A DNA stretch of 64,000 bases from Selenomonas sp. (GCA_018052705.1 JAGPMW010000009.1:1-64000); one strand, 5' to 3'; positions 1 to 9,618 are shown, counted from the stretch's first letter. Program-made: numbers and translations. Notes: generated from the letters alone by a model not told the origin.

Positions 1-20
1 TTAAAATGGGCTTGATCCAT
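1..20 (-). CDS. Start of an unidentified gene running off the left edge
   Basis: An ATG at 20-18 on the minus strand is preceded by an AAAGGAG ribosome site at ideal spacing (about 30-36). Only six codons are visible (MDQAHF), so the product cannot be named. The start codon sits in the 3' arm of an 11-bp inverted repeat. Some insertion-sequence transposases (for example IS200) use such a structure to limit translation, so a transposase is a reasonable guess, but nothing in the six residues proves it. Confidence 0.4.
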
Positions 21-84
21 AGTGATTACTCCTTTGTTGATGATTTGTCTCAAAACCATTTTAACATGGAGAGTCACTATGGAT
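1..84. repeat. Two interleaved inverted repeats around a start codon
   Basis: Bases 15-25 (ATCCATAGTGA) are the perfect reverse complement of 74-84 (TCACTATGGAT). Bases 1-9 (TTAAAATGG) are the perfect reverse complement of 56-64 (CCATTTTAA). The arms alternate A-B-A'-B', so in a minus-strand transcript they could form competing hairpins or a pseudoknot around the ribosome site and ATG of the gene at the left edge. This may be the end of a mobile element. Confidence 0.6.
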
Positions 85-147
85 TTTTATTTTTGATTAA
101 CTGTTCAATTTCATTTTACAACTGACCATTGTTACATAAGGCAACAA

Positions 148-169
148 TTGCCGGCTTAAAAGCCGGCAA
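148..169 (-). terminator. Hairpin after truA
   Basis: A perfect 10-bp stem (TTGCCGGCTT / AAGCCGGCAA, 148-157 and 160-169) with a two-base loop follows the truA stop by a few bases. The downstream T run is poor, so it may be a weak terminator or an RNA 3'-end stabiliser of the ecf-truA operon. Confidence 0.55.
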
Positions 170-174
170 AATGC

Positions 175-951
175 TCAGTAGTCCACGTGATACAGATAAA
201 GCCCGCAGGCCGGAGCCGTGGCACTGGCCTGCCGGCGGTCAAGGCTTTCCATGATCCGGCGGAAATCGTCAACACTGAGTCGCCCGAGGCCTACATTCGC
301 CACCGTTCCGATAATATTGCGGACCATATGATAGAGAAAACCGCTGCCGTGAATGCGAAATTCCAGCAGATCTCCCGGACCGACGGCTGCCGCCGCCTCA
401 TACATCGTGCGGATCGGGCTCATTGGTGCTCCCCCTGATGCCCGGAACGCACTGAAATCATGCGTGCCCTTGATACAATCAAGGGCTGCCTGCATTGCTG
501 GCAGATCGAGTGGACGCCGCTCATACCAGGCATAACGCTGCGTAAAGGCATCCGGTGTCTCTCCCTGCTGGATACGATAAAGATATGTTTTGGCCTTCGC
601 ACTGTGACGTGCACTGAACCCGGCATCTGCTTCTGCCGCCGACTTGACTACGATATCATCCGGCAGCAGGCTGTTTACCGCCCGCAAAATACGCTCAACA
701 GGGATCGTACCATTCGTAAAGAAGTTGACCACCTGCCCATAGGCATGAACCCCCGCATCAGTACGTCCGGCCGCTGCCAGCTCAATAGAATCGCCAAAGA
801 CGATCTGAAGCTTCTCTTCCAGCACATTCTGGACAGCTGCGACCGGCGGGGTCTGGCGTTGAAACCCGTGGTAGGCTGTCCCATCATAGGCGACCTTCAA
901 TACGATATTGCGGGCCCGCGCCTTCATTTCTGCTTTATGTTCTGGTTTCAT
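175..951 (-). CDS. truA: tRNA pseudouridine synthase A (TruA)
   Basis: This 258-residue protein matches the size of TruA, which converts uridines 38-40 of the tRNA anticodon arm to pseudouridine. The catalytic Asp is D65 in the AGRTDAGVHA motif. The later segments MSPIRT and GFLYHMVRNIIG are also typical of the family. The ATG at 951 has an AAGGAAG ribosome site. It is the last gene of an ecfA1-ecfA2-ecfT-truA operon, 18 bases after ecfT; this order is common in Firmicutes downstream of the alpha ribosomal operon, so the neighbourhood supports the call. Confidence 0.96.
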   Translation of the reverse strand: MKPEHKAEMKARARNIVLKVAYDGTAYHGFQRQTPPVAAVQNVLEEKLQIVFGDSIELAAAGRTDAGVHAYGQVVNFFTNGTIPVERILRAVNSLLPDDIVVKSAAEADAGFSARHSAKAKTYLYRIQQGETPDAFTQRYAWYERRPLDLPAMQAALDCIKGTHDFSAFRASGGAPMSPIRTMYEAAAAVGPGDLLEFRIHGSGFLYHMVRNIIGTVANVGLGRLSVDDFRRIMESLDRRQASATAPACGLYLYHVDY

Positions 952-969
952 AGCTTCCTTCCTATACAG

Positions 970-1770
970 TCAACAAAGAAAATATACGGCAGCAAGCCCC
1001 GCAGTCATGAACAGGAACACGCCGCCAGCCACATAATCGATGCCCGTGACCTTCAGTGCCTTCATCTGCGTCCGGCCAATGCCGCCACGATAGCAGCGTG
1101 CTTCCATCGCCATTGCCAGTTCATCAGCGCGCCGGAAAGCCGACAGAAACAGCGGTACCAGTACTGGGACCATATTCTTCAGCCGTGATACGATACTGCC
1201 AGTCGTAAAATCAGCTCCACGCGACTGTTGCGCCTTCATGATCTTGTCCGTCTCCTCAATCAGCGTCGGTACAAAGCGCAGAGCGATCGTCATCATCATC
1301 GCCAATTCATGTGCGGGCAGCCCGAAGCGGCGGAATGGTGAAAGCAGGCTTTCCAGTGCATCGGTAAGCTTAAGGGGACTGGTCGTAAAGGTCAGCAAGG
1401 TACTCATCAGAATCAGCAGAATCAGTCTCAGACTGATGAAGCACCCCTGCTGCACACCTTCCCAGGTCATTGTCAGTATCCATACCTTGAGGATTGGCGT
1501 GCCCGGATTGCTGAACAGATGGATGATGAAGGTGAACAGAATAATCCACCAGAGCGGTTTAAGCGAGCGCAGCATCATGGCCATCGGTATACCAGAAAGT
1601 CCAATCATCAAGGCGGTTACAGCTGTCAGTATCCCATAAGCCGGCGCACTGCTGAATACAAATACTTCGATCAGGAAAAAGAGCAGCAGCACAATCTTCA
1701 CCCGCGGGTCCAACCGGTGAAGGACAGAGTTCCCCGGGAAATATTGCCCTATCGTGATATTACTTAACAC
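970..1770 (-). CDS. ecfT: Energy-coupling factor transporter membrane protein EcfT
   Basis: This 266-residue membrane protein is the shared scaffold of group II ECF vitamin importers. It joins the EcfA ATPases to interchangeable substrate-binding S components encoded elsewhere. Several hydrophobic segments are visible (about 25-60, 70-90, 110-130, 240-265). The two short Arg motifs that sit in the ATPase grooves appear as SRG (183-185) and ARC (224-226). The start is GTG at 1770. Its ribosome site GGGAGGAG lies inside the end of ecfA2, and the two genes overlap by 11 bases, which suggests coupled translation. Confidence 0.95.
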   Translation of the reverse strand: MLSNITIGQYFPGNSVLHRLDPRVKIVLLLFFLIEVFVFSSAPAYGILTAVTALMIGLSGIPMAMMLRSLKPLWWIILFTFIIHLFSNPGTPILKVWILTMTWEGVQQGCFISLRLILLILMSTLLTFTTSPLKLTDALESLLSPFRRFGLPAHELAMMMTIALRFVPTLIEETDKIMKAQQSRGADFTTGSIVSRLKNMVPVLVPLFLSAFRRADELAMAMEARCYRGGIGRTQMKALKVTGIDYVAGGVFLFMTAGLAAVYFLC

Positions 1771-2629
1771 GTTGAATCTCCTCCCGAATGTTACGTACTC
1801 CCTCGGCTGCTGTCAGTATATCGGTCCGCACCGGCAGTCCTGCCGCCCGAATACGGTTCATCAGACACATAATAGCAGGCGGATGCAGGCCGGCTGAAGC
1901 CAGCAATTCAGTCTGCTGGAATACCTTCAATGGTGTATCATGACGGATCAGCTGCCCCTGATTCATCAGGATCATAGAGTCCGCCAGCTGTGCAATATCT
2001 TCCATACTATGCGACACAAAAAGAATAGTCAAATTCCATTCCTTATGTAAAGACTGTATCTGGCGGATCAGCGCTTTACGGCCGCTCGGGTCCAGACCAG
2101 CCGTCGGTTCATCCAGTACAAGATAGCGGGGATGAAGTGCCAGTATCCCGGCGATTGCTGCCCGGCGCATCTGTCCGCCACTAAGCTGGAACGGCGACCG
2201 GTCCTTAAACATCTTGTAGTCAAGACCAGTCAGTTCCATCGCTTCCCGTACCCGTTCCTGCACCGCGTCTTCTGTAAGGCCCTGATTTCGTGGACCAAAC
2301 GCGATATCCTCAGCAATCGTTTCTTCAAACAACTGTGTTTCGGCATACTGAAATACCATTCCAACCTGCTGAGAAGCTGCATGAGCCGCCTTTTTTCCGG
2401 CCTTGTCATGGCCCTCAAGATCAACACCATCAACCAGCACCTGCCCATCTGATGGATGCAATAGTCCATTCAAATGTTGTACCAGCGTCGATTTTCCAGA
2501 ACCGGTATGCCCGGCAATAGCCGTAAAGCTTCCTTCGGTGACCGTCAGTGAGACATCCTGCAGGGCCTGATGCTCAAATGGTGTCCCGGCCATATAGGTA
2601 TAGTTGACATGCTTCAATTCGATGGACAT
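1760..2629 (-). CDS. ecfA2: ECF transporter ATPase EcfA2
   Basis: This 289-residue ABC ATPase powers the ECF vitamin transporter as a heterodimer with EcfA1. Walker A is GHTGSGKS (40-47), the Q loop is near residue 94, the signature LSGGQ is at 149-153, and Walker B is LVLDEP (170-175). The extended C-terminal region is usual for EcfA proteins. It overlaps ecfA1 by 16 bases and ecfT by 11, so the three subunits are tightly coupled. No S component is encoded in the window, which fits a shared (group II) module. Confidence 0.95.
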   Translation of the reverse strand: MSIELKHVNYTYMAGTPFEHQALQDVSLTVTEGSFTAIAGHTGSGKSTLVQHLNGLLHPSDGQVLVDGVDLEGHDKAGKKAAHAASQQVGMVFQYAETQLFEETIAEDIAFGPRNQGLTEDAVQERVREAMELTGLDYKMFKDRSPFQLSGGQMRRAAIAGILALHPRYLVLDEPTAGLDPSGRKALIRQIQSLHKEWNLTILFVSHSMEDIAQLADSMILMNQGQLIRHDTPLKVFQQTELLASAGLHPPAIMCLMNRIRAAGLPVRTDILTAAEGVRNIREEIQRVK

Positions 2630-3462
2630 GCATATCCCTCCAATGCAGCGACCAGTTCTTCATCCGTCAGGATATCCGCCGGCAGATCTATGCCCTGCTG
2701 GCGCAGCTCCCAGGCCATTTCTGCTGCTAATGGTACATCAAGACCTAGCTGCTGCATACGCGGTACATCCGTAAACAATTCACGCGGCGTACCGCTGCAT
2801 ACGATCTGCCCCTGATCCATGATGATCAGCCGGTCAGCCAGCGCTGCTTCTTCCATAAAATGCGTGATAAGAATTACCGTAATGCCCTGTTCACGGTGTA
2901 AACGCTGCACCGTCTCCATCACTTCCTGCCGTCCCTGCGGGTCCAACATGGCGGTAGGCTCGTCAAGCACCAGGCAGCTCGTATGCATAGCCAGTGCGCC
3001 GGCAATAGCAATGCGCTGCTTCTGTCCGCCAGAGAGCAGGTGAGGTGCAAAGGTACGGTAATGGGTCATATTGACGATCTCCAGTGACTCACGCACGCGC
3101 TGCCGGATCTCTGCCGGCGGCACTCCAAGATTCTCGGGCCCGAAAGCAATATCATCTTCCACGACAGCTGCGATCAACTGATTGTCCGGATTCTGAAATA
3201 CCATCCCCACCTGCTGGCGTACCTGCCAAAGCTCCTCGGGATCACTGGTATCACTGCCATTGACCAGACAGCGTCCACTGGTTGGCAGCAGCAGGCCATT
3301 AAGATGTTTCGCCAGCGTCGATTTCCCGGATCCATTAGCTCCCAGTATAACGGTAAACTGTCCGGCCTCGATGCTAAGATTGATGCCCTGAAGGGCTTTA
3401 TGTTCATTTTCCTGTCCCGCATGATAGACATGCGACATGTTTTGGAATTCAATGAAAGACAT
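2614..3462 (-). CDS. ecfA1: ECF transporter ATPase EcfA1
   Basis: This 282-residue ABC ATPase is the first gene of the ECF module. Walker A is GANGSGKS (41-48), the Q loop is Q90 (FQNPDNQ), the signature LSGGQ is at 143-147, and Walker B LVLDEP is at 164-169. The FQNPDNQ segment is typical of EcfA1/CbiO-type subunits. It is transcribed from its own promoter at 3499-3527, after the terminator that closes the ribosomal cluster. It ends inside the start of ecfA2. Confidence 0.95.
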   Translation of the reverse strand: MSFIEFQNMSHVYHAGQENEHKALQGINLSIEAGQFTVILGANGSGKSTLAKHLNGLLLPTSGRCLVNGSDTSDPEELWQVRQQVGMVFQNPDNQLIAAVVEDDIAFGPENLGVPPAEIRQRVRESLEIVNMTHYRTFAPHLLSGGQKQRIAIAGALAMHTSCLVLDEPTAMLDPQGRQEVMETVQRLHREQGITVILITHFMEEAALADRLIIMDQGQIVCSGTPRELFTDVPRMQQLGLDVPLAAEMAWELRQQGIDLPADILTDEELVAALEGYACPSN

Positions 3463-3498
3463 TGGTATTCTCCTCTTTTATGATCTGTCACAGATTCC

Positions 3499-3527
3499 AT
3501 TATACCGTTTATCTATTGTTAATACAA
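3499..3527 (-). promoter_or_regulatory. Promoter of ecfA1-ecfA2-ecfT-truA
   Basis: A perfect -10 TATAAT (minus strand, 3504-3499) and a -35 TTGTAT (3527-3522) are separated by 17 bases. It starts transcription about 30 bases before the ecfA1 ATG, downstream of the rplQ terminator. Confidence 0.75.
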
Positions 3528-3562
3528 ATTCATTTTTAAGTTGACAATACATTCTGTTGCAT

Positions 3563-3592
3563 AAAAAAAGCCCCAGTCCAAAGACTGGAGCT
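3563..3592 (-). terminator. Rho-independent terminator of the ribosomal cluster
   Basis: A 10-bp stem (AGCTCCAGTC / GACTGGGGCT) with a short loop is followed on the minus strand by seven T. It lies just after rplQ and closes the S10-spc-alpha transcript. Confidence 0.9.
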
Positions 3593-3612
3593 TATTGCTT
3601 GTAATGCTGCTA

Positions 3613-3951
3613 TTAGACGAGCTCGATGATAACCATCGGAGCTGCGTCGCCACGGCGAACACCGAGCTTTAAGATACGCGTATAACCGCCCTGGCGGTCC
3701 GTGTACTTAGCTGCGATTTCGTCGAACAACTTTCTTACAACATCTTCATCAGCAAGGGATGCAATCGCCTTACGACGAGCGTTCAGGTCACCGCGCTTTG
3801 CCAGCGTGATGAGCTGCTCAGCAAATTTGCGAAGCTCTTTTGCTTTAGCTTCCGTCGTCTCGATGCGCCCATATCTGAAGAAGGAAGTAAGAATGCTAGT
3901 GAACAGCGCCTTGCGGGCTGCGGAGTTACGTCCTAATTTTCTGTAGCTCAT
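3613..3951 (-). CDS. rplQ: 50S ribosomal protein L17
   Basis: L17 (112 residues) is a large-subunit protein near the exit tunnel. The N-terminal signature [16 protein letters not shown] and the C-terminal [13 protein letters not shown] are diagnostic, and the length is normal for the short bacterial form. It is the last gene of the alpha operon, 14 bases after rpoA, and is followed by a strong terminator. The ATG at 3951 has an AGGGAG-type ribosome site. Confidence 0.97.
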   Translation of the reverse strand: MSYRKLGRNSAARKALFTSILTSFFRYGRIETTEAKAKELRKFAEQLITLAKRGDLNARRKAIASLADEDVVRKLFDEIAAKYTDRQGGYTRILKLGVRRGDAAPMVIIELV

Positions 3952-3965
3952 TTATCTCCCTCTTT

Positions 3966-4925
3966 TCAATCGTTGTTTTCACTCAGTGCCAAACCGAGTT
4001 CCTCGAGCTTTTTCTTGACTTCTTCAAGAGATTTGCGCCCAAGGTTGCGTACCTTCATCATATCCTCTTCCGTCTTATCAGCAAGATCTGCGACCTTGTT
4101 GATGTTAGCACGTTTAAGGCAGTTGAAGGAACGTACGGAAAGGTCAAGGTCTTCAATGGTCATTTCGAGGACCTTTGAAGAATCATCCTCTTCCTCCTCC
4201 GGGAAGGATGCCTCCTCCTCCTCGATTTCTTCCGGCAGACCGTCCATATTCTGGAACAGTTTCAGATGCATGACAAGAATGCCTGCGGCTTTGCTGACAG
4301 CTTCCTCCGGACGAAGTGAACCATCCGTCCAAACTTCCAGAATAAGTTTGTCATAGTCAGTGACATTGCCTACACGAGTATCTTTTACCGTGTAGTTCAC
4401 GCGCTGTACCGGAGAGAAAATCGAGTCGATGGGGATAACCCCAATCGTATCATCCGGCTTCTTGTTCTTTTCTGCCGGAACATAGCCACGGCCACGCTCA
4501 ACAGTCATCTCAATTCTGAGCTTGCCTGTCTCATTAACCGTTGCAATATGGAGGTCCGGATTGAGAATCTCAATGTCGGCATCACAGATGATGTCGGCAG
4601 CCGTAACTTCTTTCTCGCCTTCCACATCAATGCGGATGACCTTCGGCTCATTGCCTGTCATCTTGAGACAGAGCTGCTTCAGGTTCAAGACGATATTCGT
4701 CACGTCATCCCGGACACCCGGAATCGTGGAGAACTCATGGAGCACGCCATCGATCCGAATGGAGGTAATTGCAGCACCTTCCAGCGAGGACAGCAGCATA
4801 CGGCGCAGGCTATTGCCAAACGTCGTGCCATAGCCACGCTCGAGCGGTTCACAGATGAATTTACCATAACGGTTGTCTTCACTGATTTCCACAATTTCAA
4901 TTTTCGGTTTCTCGATGTCTATCAT
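3966..4925 (-). CDS. rpoA: RNA polymerase alpha subunit
   Basis: RpoA (319 residues) dimerises to start assembly of RNA polymerase, and its C-terminal domain contacts UP elements and activators. The N-terminal domain shows the [15 protein letters not shown] segment. The C-terminal domain (about 250-315) has [14 protein letters not shown] and [12 protein letters not shown]. The linker between them is unusually acidic (runs of Glu around 230-245). The gene lies between rpsD and rplQ in the standard alpha-operon order. Confidence 0.97.
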   Translation of the reverse strand: MIDIEKPKIEIVEISEDNRYGKFICEPLERGYGTTFGNSLRRMLLSSLEGAAITSIRIDGVLHEFSTIPGVRDDVTNIVLNLKQLCLKMTGNEPKVIRIDVEGEKEVTAADIICDADIEILNPDLHIATVNETGKLRIEMTVERGRGYVPAEKNKKPDDTIGVIPIDSIFSPVQRVNYTVKDTRVGNVTDYDKLILEVWTDGSLRPEEAVSKAAGILVMHLKLFQNMDGLPEEIEEEEASFPEEEEDDSSKVLEMTIEDLDLSVRSFNCLKRANINKVADLADKTEEDMMKVRNLGRKSLEEVKKKLEELGLALSENND

Positions 4926-4983
4926 CTGGAATGAACCTCCTCAATAATCAATCGAACACTATGCACACAGGCACAAATATTCA

Positions 4984-5577
4984 TTATTTGGAGTACAACT
5001 CGACGATAGCCTGCTCATTGACAGGAACATCGATTTCTTCACGGTTCGGGAAACGAGTTACCGTACCAGTGAGGTTGGACTGATCTGCCTGAAGCCATGC
5101 CGGAGCAGACAGAGCATTGCTGCTCTCTTTCAGCTCTTTGAAGAACGCAGAAGCCTGGCTCTTCTCAGCAACAGCGATCACATCGTTAGCAGAAACCAGA
5201 GCAGACGGAATGTCTACCAGTTTGCCGTTAACCGTGAAATGACCATGGCGGACGAGCTGACGAGCCTGACGGCGCGTATTAGCAAGACCGAGACGGAACA
5301 CAACGTTGTCCAGACGGCGCTCAAGAAGACCGAGCAGGTTCTCACCTGTTACGCCCTGCATCTTCTTTGCTTTATCGTAGTATCCACGGAACTGTTTCTC
5401 CAGTACACCGTAGATGAACTTTGCTTTCTGCTTTTCTTTCAACTGCATGCCATATTCAGAAACCTTGCGGTTCGTACGGCGCAGCTGACGCTTAGATTCT
5501 TTGGAACGACCGATAACAGCCGGCTCGATGCCAAGTGCGCGGCATCTTTTCAGGGCTGGTACTCTATCAATTGCCAT
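4984..5577 (-). CDS. rpsD: 30S ribosomal protein S4
   Basis: S4 (197 residues) nucleates assembly of the 30S body and often represses its own operon. This copy belongs to the zinc-free subtype: the N-terminus ([16 protein letters not shown]) lacks the paired Cys knuckle of the Bacillus-type protein. The S4 RNA-binding domain is clear around residues 88-150 ([28 protein letters not shown]). It follows rpsK by 20 bases. Confidence 0.96.
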   Translation of the reverse strand: MAIDRVPALKRCRALGIEPAVIGRSKESKRQLRRTNRKVSEYGMQLKEKQKAKFIYGVLEKQFRGYYDKAKKMQGVTGENLLGLLERRLDNVVFRLGLANTRRQARQLVRHGHFTVNGKLVDIPSALVSANDVIAVAEKSQASAFFKELKESSNALSAPAWLQADQSNLTGTVTRFPNREEIDVPVNEQAIVELYSK

Positions 5578-5597
5578 ATTGGTTTTTGCACCTCCTA

Positions 5598-5990
5598 TTA
5601 AACTCTTCTACGTTTCGGCGGACGGCATCCATTATGCGGAATCGGGGTAACATCCTTAATCATGTTAACCTCGAGGCCCGTTGCCTGCAGGGAACGGATT
5701 GCGGCTTCGCGGCCGGCACCAGGACCCTTAACGTAAACTTCAACCTGCTTCAGGCCATGTTCCATAGCTGCCTTTGCAGCCGTCTCTGCAGCCATCTGTG
5801 CTGCAAACGGCGTGCTCTTGCGGGATCCACGGAAACCAAGACCGCCTGCGCTGGCCCAGGAAAGTGCATTACCGCTCTTATCGGTAAGCGTTACAATCGT
5901 ATTGTTAAACGTAGAGCTGATATGCGCTACGCCAAATTCTATATTCTTACGAACTTTTTTCTTCGTGCGGACTGCTTTCTTAACTGCCAC
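5598..5990 (-). CDS. rpsK: 30S ribosomal protein S11
   Basis: S11 (130 residues) forms part of the mRNA exit platform of the 30S subunit. Family features are the lysine-rich N-terminus, [15 protein letters not shown], the glycine-rich [15 protein letters not shown], and the basic tail ending CRPPKRRRV. Length and position between rpsM and rpsD are standard. Confidence 0.97.
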   Translation of the reverse strand: MAVKKAVRTKKKVRKNIEFGVAHISSTFNNTIVTLTDKSGNALSWASAGGLGFRGSRKSTPFAAQMAAETAAKAAMEHGLKQVEVYVKGPGAGREAAIRSLQATGLEVNMIKDVTPIPHNGCRPPKRRRV

Positions 5991-6007
5991 CGGTTAACCC
6001 TCCTTTA

Positions 6008-6379
6008 TTAGTCTTTCTTCTTGCCTGCTACTGCCTTTTTCGGGCCTTTACGCGTGCGGGCATTGTTCTTCGTATTCTGTCCACGGACAGGAAGGCCAAA
6101 ACGGTGGCGACGACCACGGTAGCAGCCGATATCAACGAGTCTTTTGATGTTCATCTGACGCTCACGACGAAGGTCACCTTCGACGATTACGTCCTTATCG
6201 ATAGCATCACGAAGTTTTACAACTTCATCCTCCGTGAGGTCGCGCGTACGGGTATCCGGATTGACGCCAGTCTTCTTCAGGAGATCCTGAGAAGTCTTCA
6301 GACCAATACCGAAAATGTACGTCAAAGCAATTTCAATTCTCTTGTCACGGGGTAAATCTACACCGGCAATACGTGCCAT
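6008..6379 (-). CDS. rpsM: 30S ribosomal protein S13
   Basis: S13 (123 residues) sits at the 30S head and contacts the P-site tRNA and the 50S subunit. [21 protein letters not shown] opens the protein. [19 protein letters not shown] and a lysine-rich tail close it, as in all bacterial S13. It lies between rpmJ and rpsK in normal order. Confidence 0.97.
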   Translation of the reverse strand: MARIAGVDLPRDKRIEIALTYIFGIGLKTSQDLLKKTGVNPDTRTRDLTEDEVVKLRDAIDKDVIVEGDLRRERQMNIKRLVDIGCYRGRRHRFGLPVRGQNTKNNARTRKGPKKAVAGKKKD

Positions 6380-6405
6380 TAATAAAGCACCTCCTTATTC
6401 AATAA

Positions 6406-6519
6406 TTAACCTTGTCTCTGTTTATGTTTTGGATTTTCGCAGATGACCATAACACGGCCTTTGCGCTTAATGATCTTGCATTTTTCACAAATCCGTTTTA
6501 CTGACGGTTTTACCTTCAT
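6406..6519 (-). CDS. rpmJ: 50S ribosomal protein L36
   Basis: This gene encodes the 37-residue L36, the smallest large-subunit protein. It begins [15 protein letters not shown] and carries the Cys-Cys-Cys-His zinc ribbon (C11, C14, a Cys near 27 and a His near 32), so it is the zinc-binding paralog. The start is ATG at 6519, behind an AAAGGGGGC ribosome site. It is the first gene after an internal promoter and precedes rpsM. Confidence 0.95.
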   Translation of the reverse strand: MKVKPSVKRICEKCKIIKRKGRVMVICENPKHKQRQG

Positions 6520-6562
6520 CTTGTTTTTGCCCCCTTTTCTTTATTGTCAGTCTCATTTTGCT

Positions 6563-6591
6563 AGTATATCACGTTTGCCGCATCCTGCCTA
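6563..6591 (-). promoter_or_regulatory. Internal promoter of the alpha operon (rpmJ to rplQ)
   Basis: An extended -10 (TGA plus TATACT, 6571-6563) and a -35 TAGGCA (6591-6586) are separated by 17 bases. It lies in the 121-base gap between infA and rpmJ and would give rpmJ-rpsM-rpsK-rpsD-rpoA-rplQ their own transcript start. Confidence 0.65.
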
Positions 6592-6640
6592 GAGGAAAAT
6601 GCAAAAAACGCGTATCGATCCAGCCAAAGCGGAGATGACG

Positions 6641-6859
6641 TTATTTGAATCGGTAGGTTATACGGCCACGCGTTAAGTCATATGGCGTGAGTTCGATAGT
6701 GACTTTGTCTCCCGGAAGGATACGGATGAAATTCATACGGATCTTGCCGGATACATGCGCCAGTACAACATGACCATTCTCAAGTTCAACCTGGAACATT
6801 GCATTTGGCAGTGCCTCCAGGACCTTGCCTTCTACTTCGATAACATCTTGTTTCGACAT
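6641..6859 (-). CDS. infA: Translation initiation factor IF-1
   Basis: IF-1 (72 residues) is an OB-fold protein that occupies the ribosomal A site during initiation. The sequence [20 protein letters not shown] and the ending GRITYRFK are characteristic. An AAAGGAG ribosome site precedes the ATG. In most Firmicutes map and a small KOW protein gene separate adk from infA. Here only a 188-base gap is present. Confidence 0.97.
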   Translation of the reverse strand: MSKQDVIEVEGKVLEALPNAMFQVELENGHVVLAHVSGKIRMNFIRILPGDKVTIELTPYDLTRGRITYRFK

Positions 6860-7047
6860 GTTTTTCTCCTTTTATTGAAATTGGTTGGGCCAAAGTCATC
6901 TAAGGAGCTTTTGCATTGTCTTTCGAATGCCATGCCCAACAACAGGTTGTCAACCAATATGCCTTTAATCATTGTAATGGGCGGCATAACTGCCGCCCCC
7001 TACAACAACTTCTATCGTTCAGTGAATTTCACCAACGGTTTACTGAC
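6860..7047 (-). other. adk-infA gap with a strong hairpin and possible promoter
   Basis: No gene was found here. The stretch holds a perfect 8-bp hairpin GGGCGGCA/TGCCGCCC (6979-6998) without a T run. It also has a TTGACA hexamer on the minus strand (6953-6948), but no good -10 was seen at the right distance. It occupies the place where map and a KOW-domain gene usually lie. Confidence 0.5.
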
Positions 7048-7692
7048 TCAGCCGCGAAGAACTTCAATGAGGTCCTTCGTAACTTTGTCGATTGCCTGCC
7101 TGCCATCAACTTCCGTATAGACACCAGCTTTTTGATAATAATCAATCAGCGGTTTCGTAGAAGCTTCGTATACGCCAAGGCGATTCTTCATCGTCTCTTC
7201 CGTATCATCCGCACGCTGGAAAAGCTCACTGCCGCACGTATCGCAGATCCCATCCTTCTTTGAAGGATTGAATTTGATATGATAGGTAGCTCCGCATTTC
7301 TTGCAAATACGGCGTCCAACTGCACGCTCAATGAGATCAGCAGCTGGAACATTGATATTCAGAACACGCGTCAGGCTCAGCCCGAGATCCTTCACAATAC
7401 CGTCGAGGGCATCTGCCTGATCGACGGTACGCGGGAAACCATCAAGGATGAAACCTTTTTTGCAGTCATCTTTGGCAAGACGTTCACGGACAATGCCAAT
7501 GGTTACTTCGTCAGGAACGAGTTTCCCATTATCCATGCAGGCTTTCGCCTGCTTGCCAAGTTCGGTTCCTTCTTTCACTGCTGCACGGAACATGTCGCCC
7601 GTGGAGATGTGAGGAATGCCAAACTCTTTGACCAGTTCAGCCGCCTGCGTGCCTTTACCAGCACCCGGGGGGCCCATTAACAAGATATGCAT
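7048..7692 (-). CDS. adk: Adenylate kinase
   Basis: Adenylate kinase (214 residues) interconverts ATP + AMP and 2 ADP. The P loop GPPGAGKGT is at 7-15, the AMP-binding segment HISTGDMFR follows near 28-36, and the LID domain carries a four-Cys zinc site (CKKC and CDTC, about 130-153) as in Gram-positive enzymes. It follows secY by 17 bases, the usual spc-operon arrangement. Confidence 0.97.
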   Translation of the reverse strand: MHILLMGPPGAGKGTQAAELVKEFGIPHISTGDMFRAAVKEGTELGKQAKACMDNGKLVPDEVTIGIVRERLAKDDCKKGFILDGFPRTVDQADALDGIVKDLGLSLTRVLNINVPAADLIERAVGRRICKKCGATYHIKFNPSKKDGICDTCGSELFQRADDTEETMKNRLGVYEASTKPLIDYYQKAGVYTEVDGRQAIDKVTKDLIEVLRG

Positions 7693-7709
7693 ATGTGTTT
7701 TGCCTCCTC

Positions 7710-8966
7710 TTATTTCATGAACCCTTCATAGTGGCGCATCACAATCATGGACTCAATCTGTTTCATCGTCTGCAGCGCAACGCCGACAACGATGAGCAGT
7801 GCCGTGCCGCCAAAGTATACACCCTGAATGTGAGTTGCCGAAGCAATCACATTTGGCAGGACCGCGATAAAAGCCAGGAAAATGGAGCCAGCAAGCGTGA
7901 TACGAGTCATGACATGATCCAAATAATCTGCCGTTGGCTGTCCCGGGCGTATGCCCGGAATGAAACCACCGTATTTTTTCAGATTCTCTGCCATATCCGA
8001 TATCTTTACAGTAACCGCAGTATAAAAATAAGTGAAGAAGATGATCATTAACACATAAAGTGTTGTCTGAAGCGGCTTGCCCCACTCAAGATAACTGGCA
8101 ATCGTCTTTACCCAGGGAACATTAACAAACTGGGCAATAGTTACTGGAAACATCAACACGGATGACGCAAAGATTATTGGGATAACACCCGCCTGGTTAA
8201 CCTTCAGCGGGATGTGGCTGGAATGTCCACCATAGGCTTTCTGACCGACAACCCGTTTCGCATAAGAAATGGGAATGCGGCGGAAGCCGTTCTCAACGTG
8301 GATGACGAAGACAATCATAGCTAGAGCAATGACGCCAAACATGAACACGCTGAAGTAGCTGATGGTACCAGCCTGTACGTAGTGATAAATCGTCCCGATG
8401 TTTTTCGGCAGCGCAGCTACGATACCAGCAAAGATGATAAGGGAAATACCATTACCAACGCCCTGGGCCGTAATCTGTTCACCAAGCCACATCAGGAAAA
8501 TCGTACCGGCCGTCAGCGTGATTGCAATAATCAGGATGTTGACCGGACTGGGATTGAGGATTGCAGCTTTCAGACCGATGGCCATGCCAATCGCCTGAAA
8601 GAAGGCCAGCACTACCGTGAGGTAGCGCGTAACCTGGGTGGTCTTCTTATGCCCGGCTTCGCCTTCCTTCGACCACTGTTCCAATGTCGGAACGACCACA
8701 TTCAGAAGCTGAATAATAATCGCCGCATTGATATACGGGGTGATGGACATTGCGAAGATGGAAAACTTACTGAAAGCACCACCGGAAAAGAGGTCTAACA
8801 GGCCGAAGAGATTGCCGTTTGCGAATAATTGCTCAATCGCTGTCGGATCAACTCCGGGAACTGGGATATGTGTACCCATCCGGAAGATAGCAAACATGAT
8901 CAACGTAAAGGTGATCTTCTGCCTAAGCTCCGGGATTTTCCAAACATTGCCAAGGGCTGAGAGCAC
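7710..8966 (-). CDS. secY: Protein translocase subunit SecY
   Basis: SecY (418 residues) is the pore of the Sec translocase in the cytoplasmic membrane. About ten hydrophobic segments are visible. Diagnostic stretches include [13 protein letters not shown] near the N-terminus, [25 protein letters not shown], and [13 protein letters not shown]. It starts one base after rplO ends and is followed by adk. Confidence 0.97.
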   Translation of the reverse strand: MLSALGNVWKIPELRQKITFTLIMFAIFRMGTHIPVPGVDPTAIEQLFANGNLFGLLDLFSGGAFSKFSIFAMSITPYINAAIIIQLLNVVVPTLEQWSKEGEAGHKKTTQVTRYLTVVLAFFQAIGMAIGLKAAILNPSPVNILIIAITLTAGTIFLMWLGEQITAQGVGNGISLIIFAGIVAALPKNIGTIYHYVQAGTISYFSVFMFGVIALAMIVFVIHVENGFRRIPISYAKRVVGQKAYGGHSSHIPLKVNQAGVIPIIFASSVLMFPVTIAQFVNVPWVKTIASYLEWGKPLQTTLYVLMIIFFTYFYTAVTVKISDMAENLKKYGGFIPGIRPGQPTADYLDHVMTRITLAGSIFLAFIAVLPNVIASATHIQGVYFGGTALLIVVGVALQTMKQIESMIVMRHYEGFMK

Positions 8967-8967
8967 C

Positions 8968-9408
8968 TCAGATCACCTCGACTTTGCCGCCTGCTGCTGT
9001 AATCTTCTCTTCTGCAGATTTCGTGAAGCCATTCGCACGAACCGTCAGCTTTTTCGTAAGCTCGCCATTGCCGAGGATACGGATGCCGTCCTGAACGTTC
9101 TTCAGGATACCGGACTCTACGAGCACAACCGGATCAACCGTTGCGCCATCGTCGAAGCGATTCAGCGTCTCGATATTGACCTCTGCAAACGTTTTAGCCC
9201 ATACATTCTTGAAGCCACGCTTCGGAAGACGACGATAGAGTGGCATCTGGCCGCCCTCGAAGCCGGTGCGTACGCCGCCGCCGCTACGAGAATTCTGACC
9301 TTTCATACCCTTACCGGAAGTCTTGCCGTTGCCGGAGCCGATACCGCGACCAACACGGTTGCGATCTTTACGGGAACCAGCGGCTGGCTGTAATTCATGT
9401 AATTTCAT
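8968..9408 (-). CDS. rplO: 50S ribosomal protein L15
   Basis: L15 (146 residues) begins [22 protein letters not shown]. It has the glycine-rich extension [20 protein letters not shown] that reaches into the 23S core, and a compact globular C-terminus. It lies between rpmD and secY, as in nearly all bacteria. Confidence 0.97.
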   Translation of the reverse strand: MKLHELQPAAGSRKDRNRVGRGIGSGNGKTSGKGMKGQNSRSGGGVRTGFEGGQMPLYRRLPKRGFKNVWAKTFAEVNIETLNRFDDGATVDPVVLVESGILKNVQDGIRILGNGELTKKLTVRANGFTKSAEEKITAAGGKVEVI

Positions 9409-9432
9409 CTGTGTGCACCTCCTGTTCTATGA

Positions 9433-9618
9433 TTAGTCTGCGATTTCTTCAACTACAACCAGATGTTCAACCTTGTGGAGCTGACCGCGGATTGCCGGGT
9501 TGTCTGGGAGCTCTACCACAGAGTTGATCTTGCGCAGGCCCAGGGCGCGAACCGTCTTGCGCTGCGTTTCCGGGCGGCCGATCAGGCTTCTTTTAAGTGT
9601 AACTTTAACTTTTGCCAT
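9433..9618 (-). CDS. rpmD: 50S ribosomal protein L30
   Basis: L30 (61 residues) is a small large-subunit protein absent from some bacteria. The motif [20 protein letters not shown] and the following [14 protein letters not shown] are typical. An AGGAGG ribosome site precedes the ATG. It is flanked by rpsE and rplO. Confidence 0.95.
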   Translation of the reverse strand: MAKVKVTLKRSLIGRPETQRKTVRALGLRKINSVVELPDNPAIRGQLHKVEHLVVVEEIAD

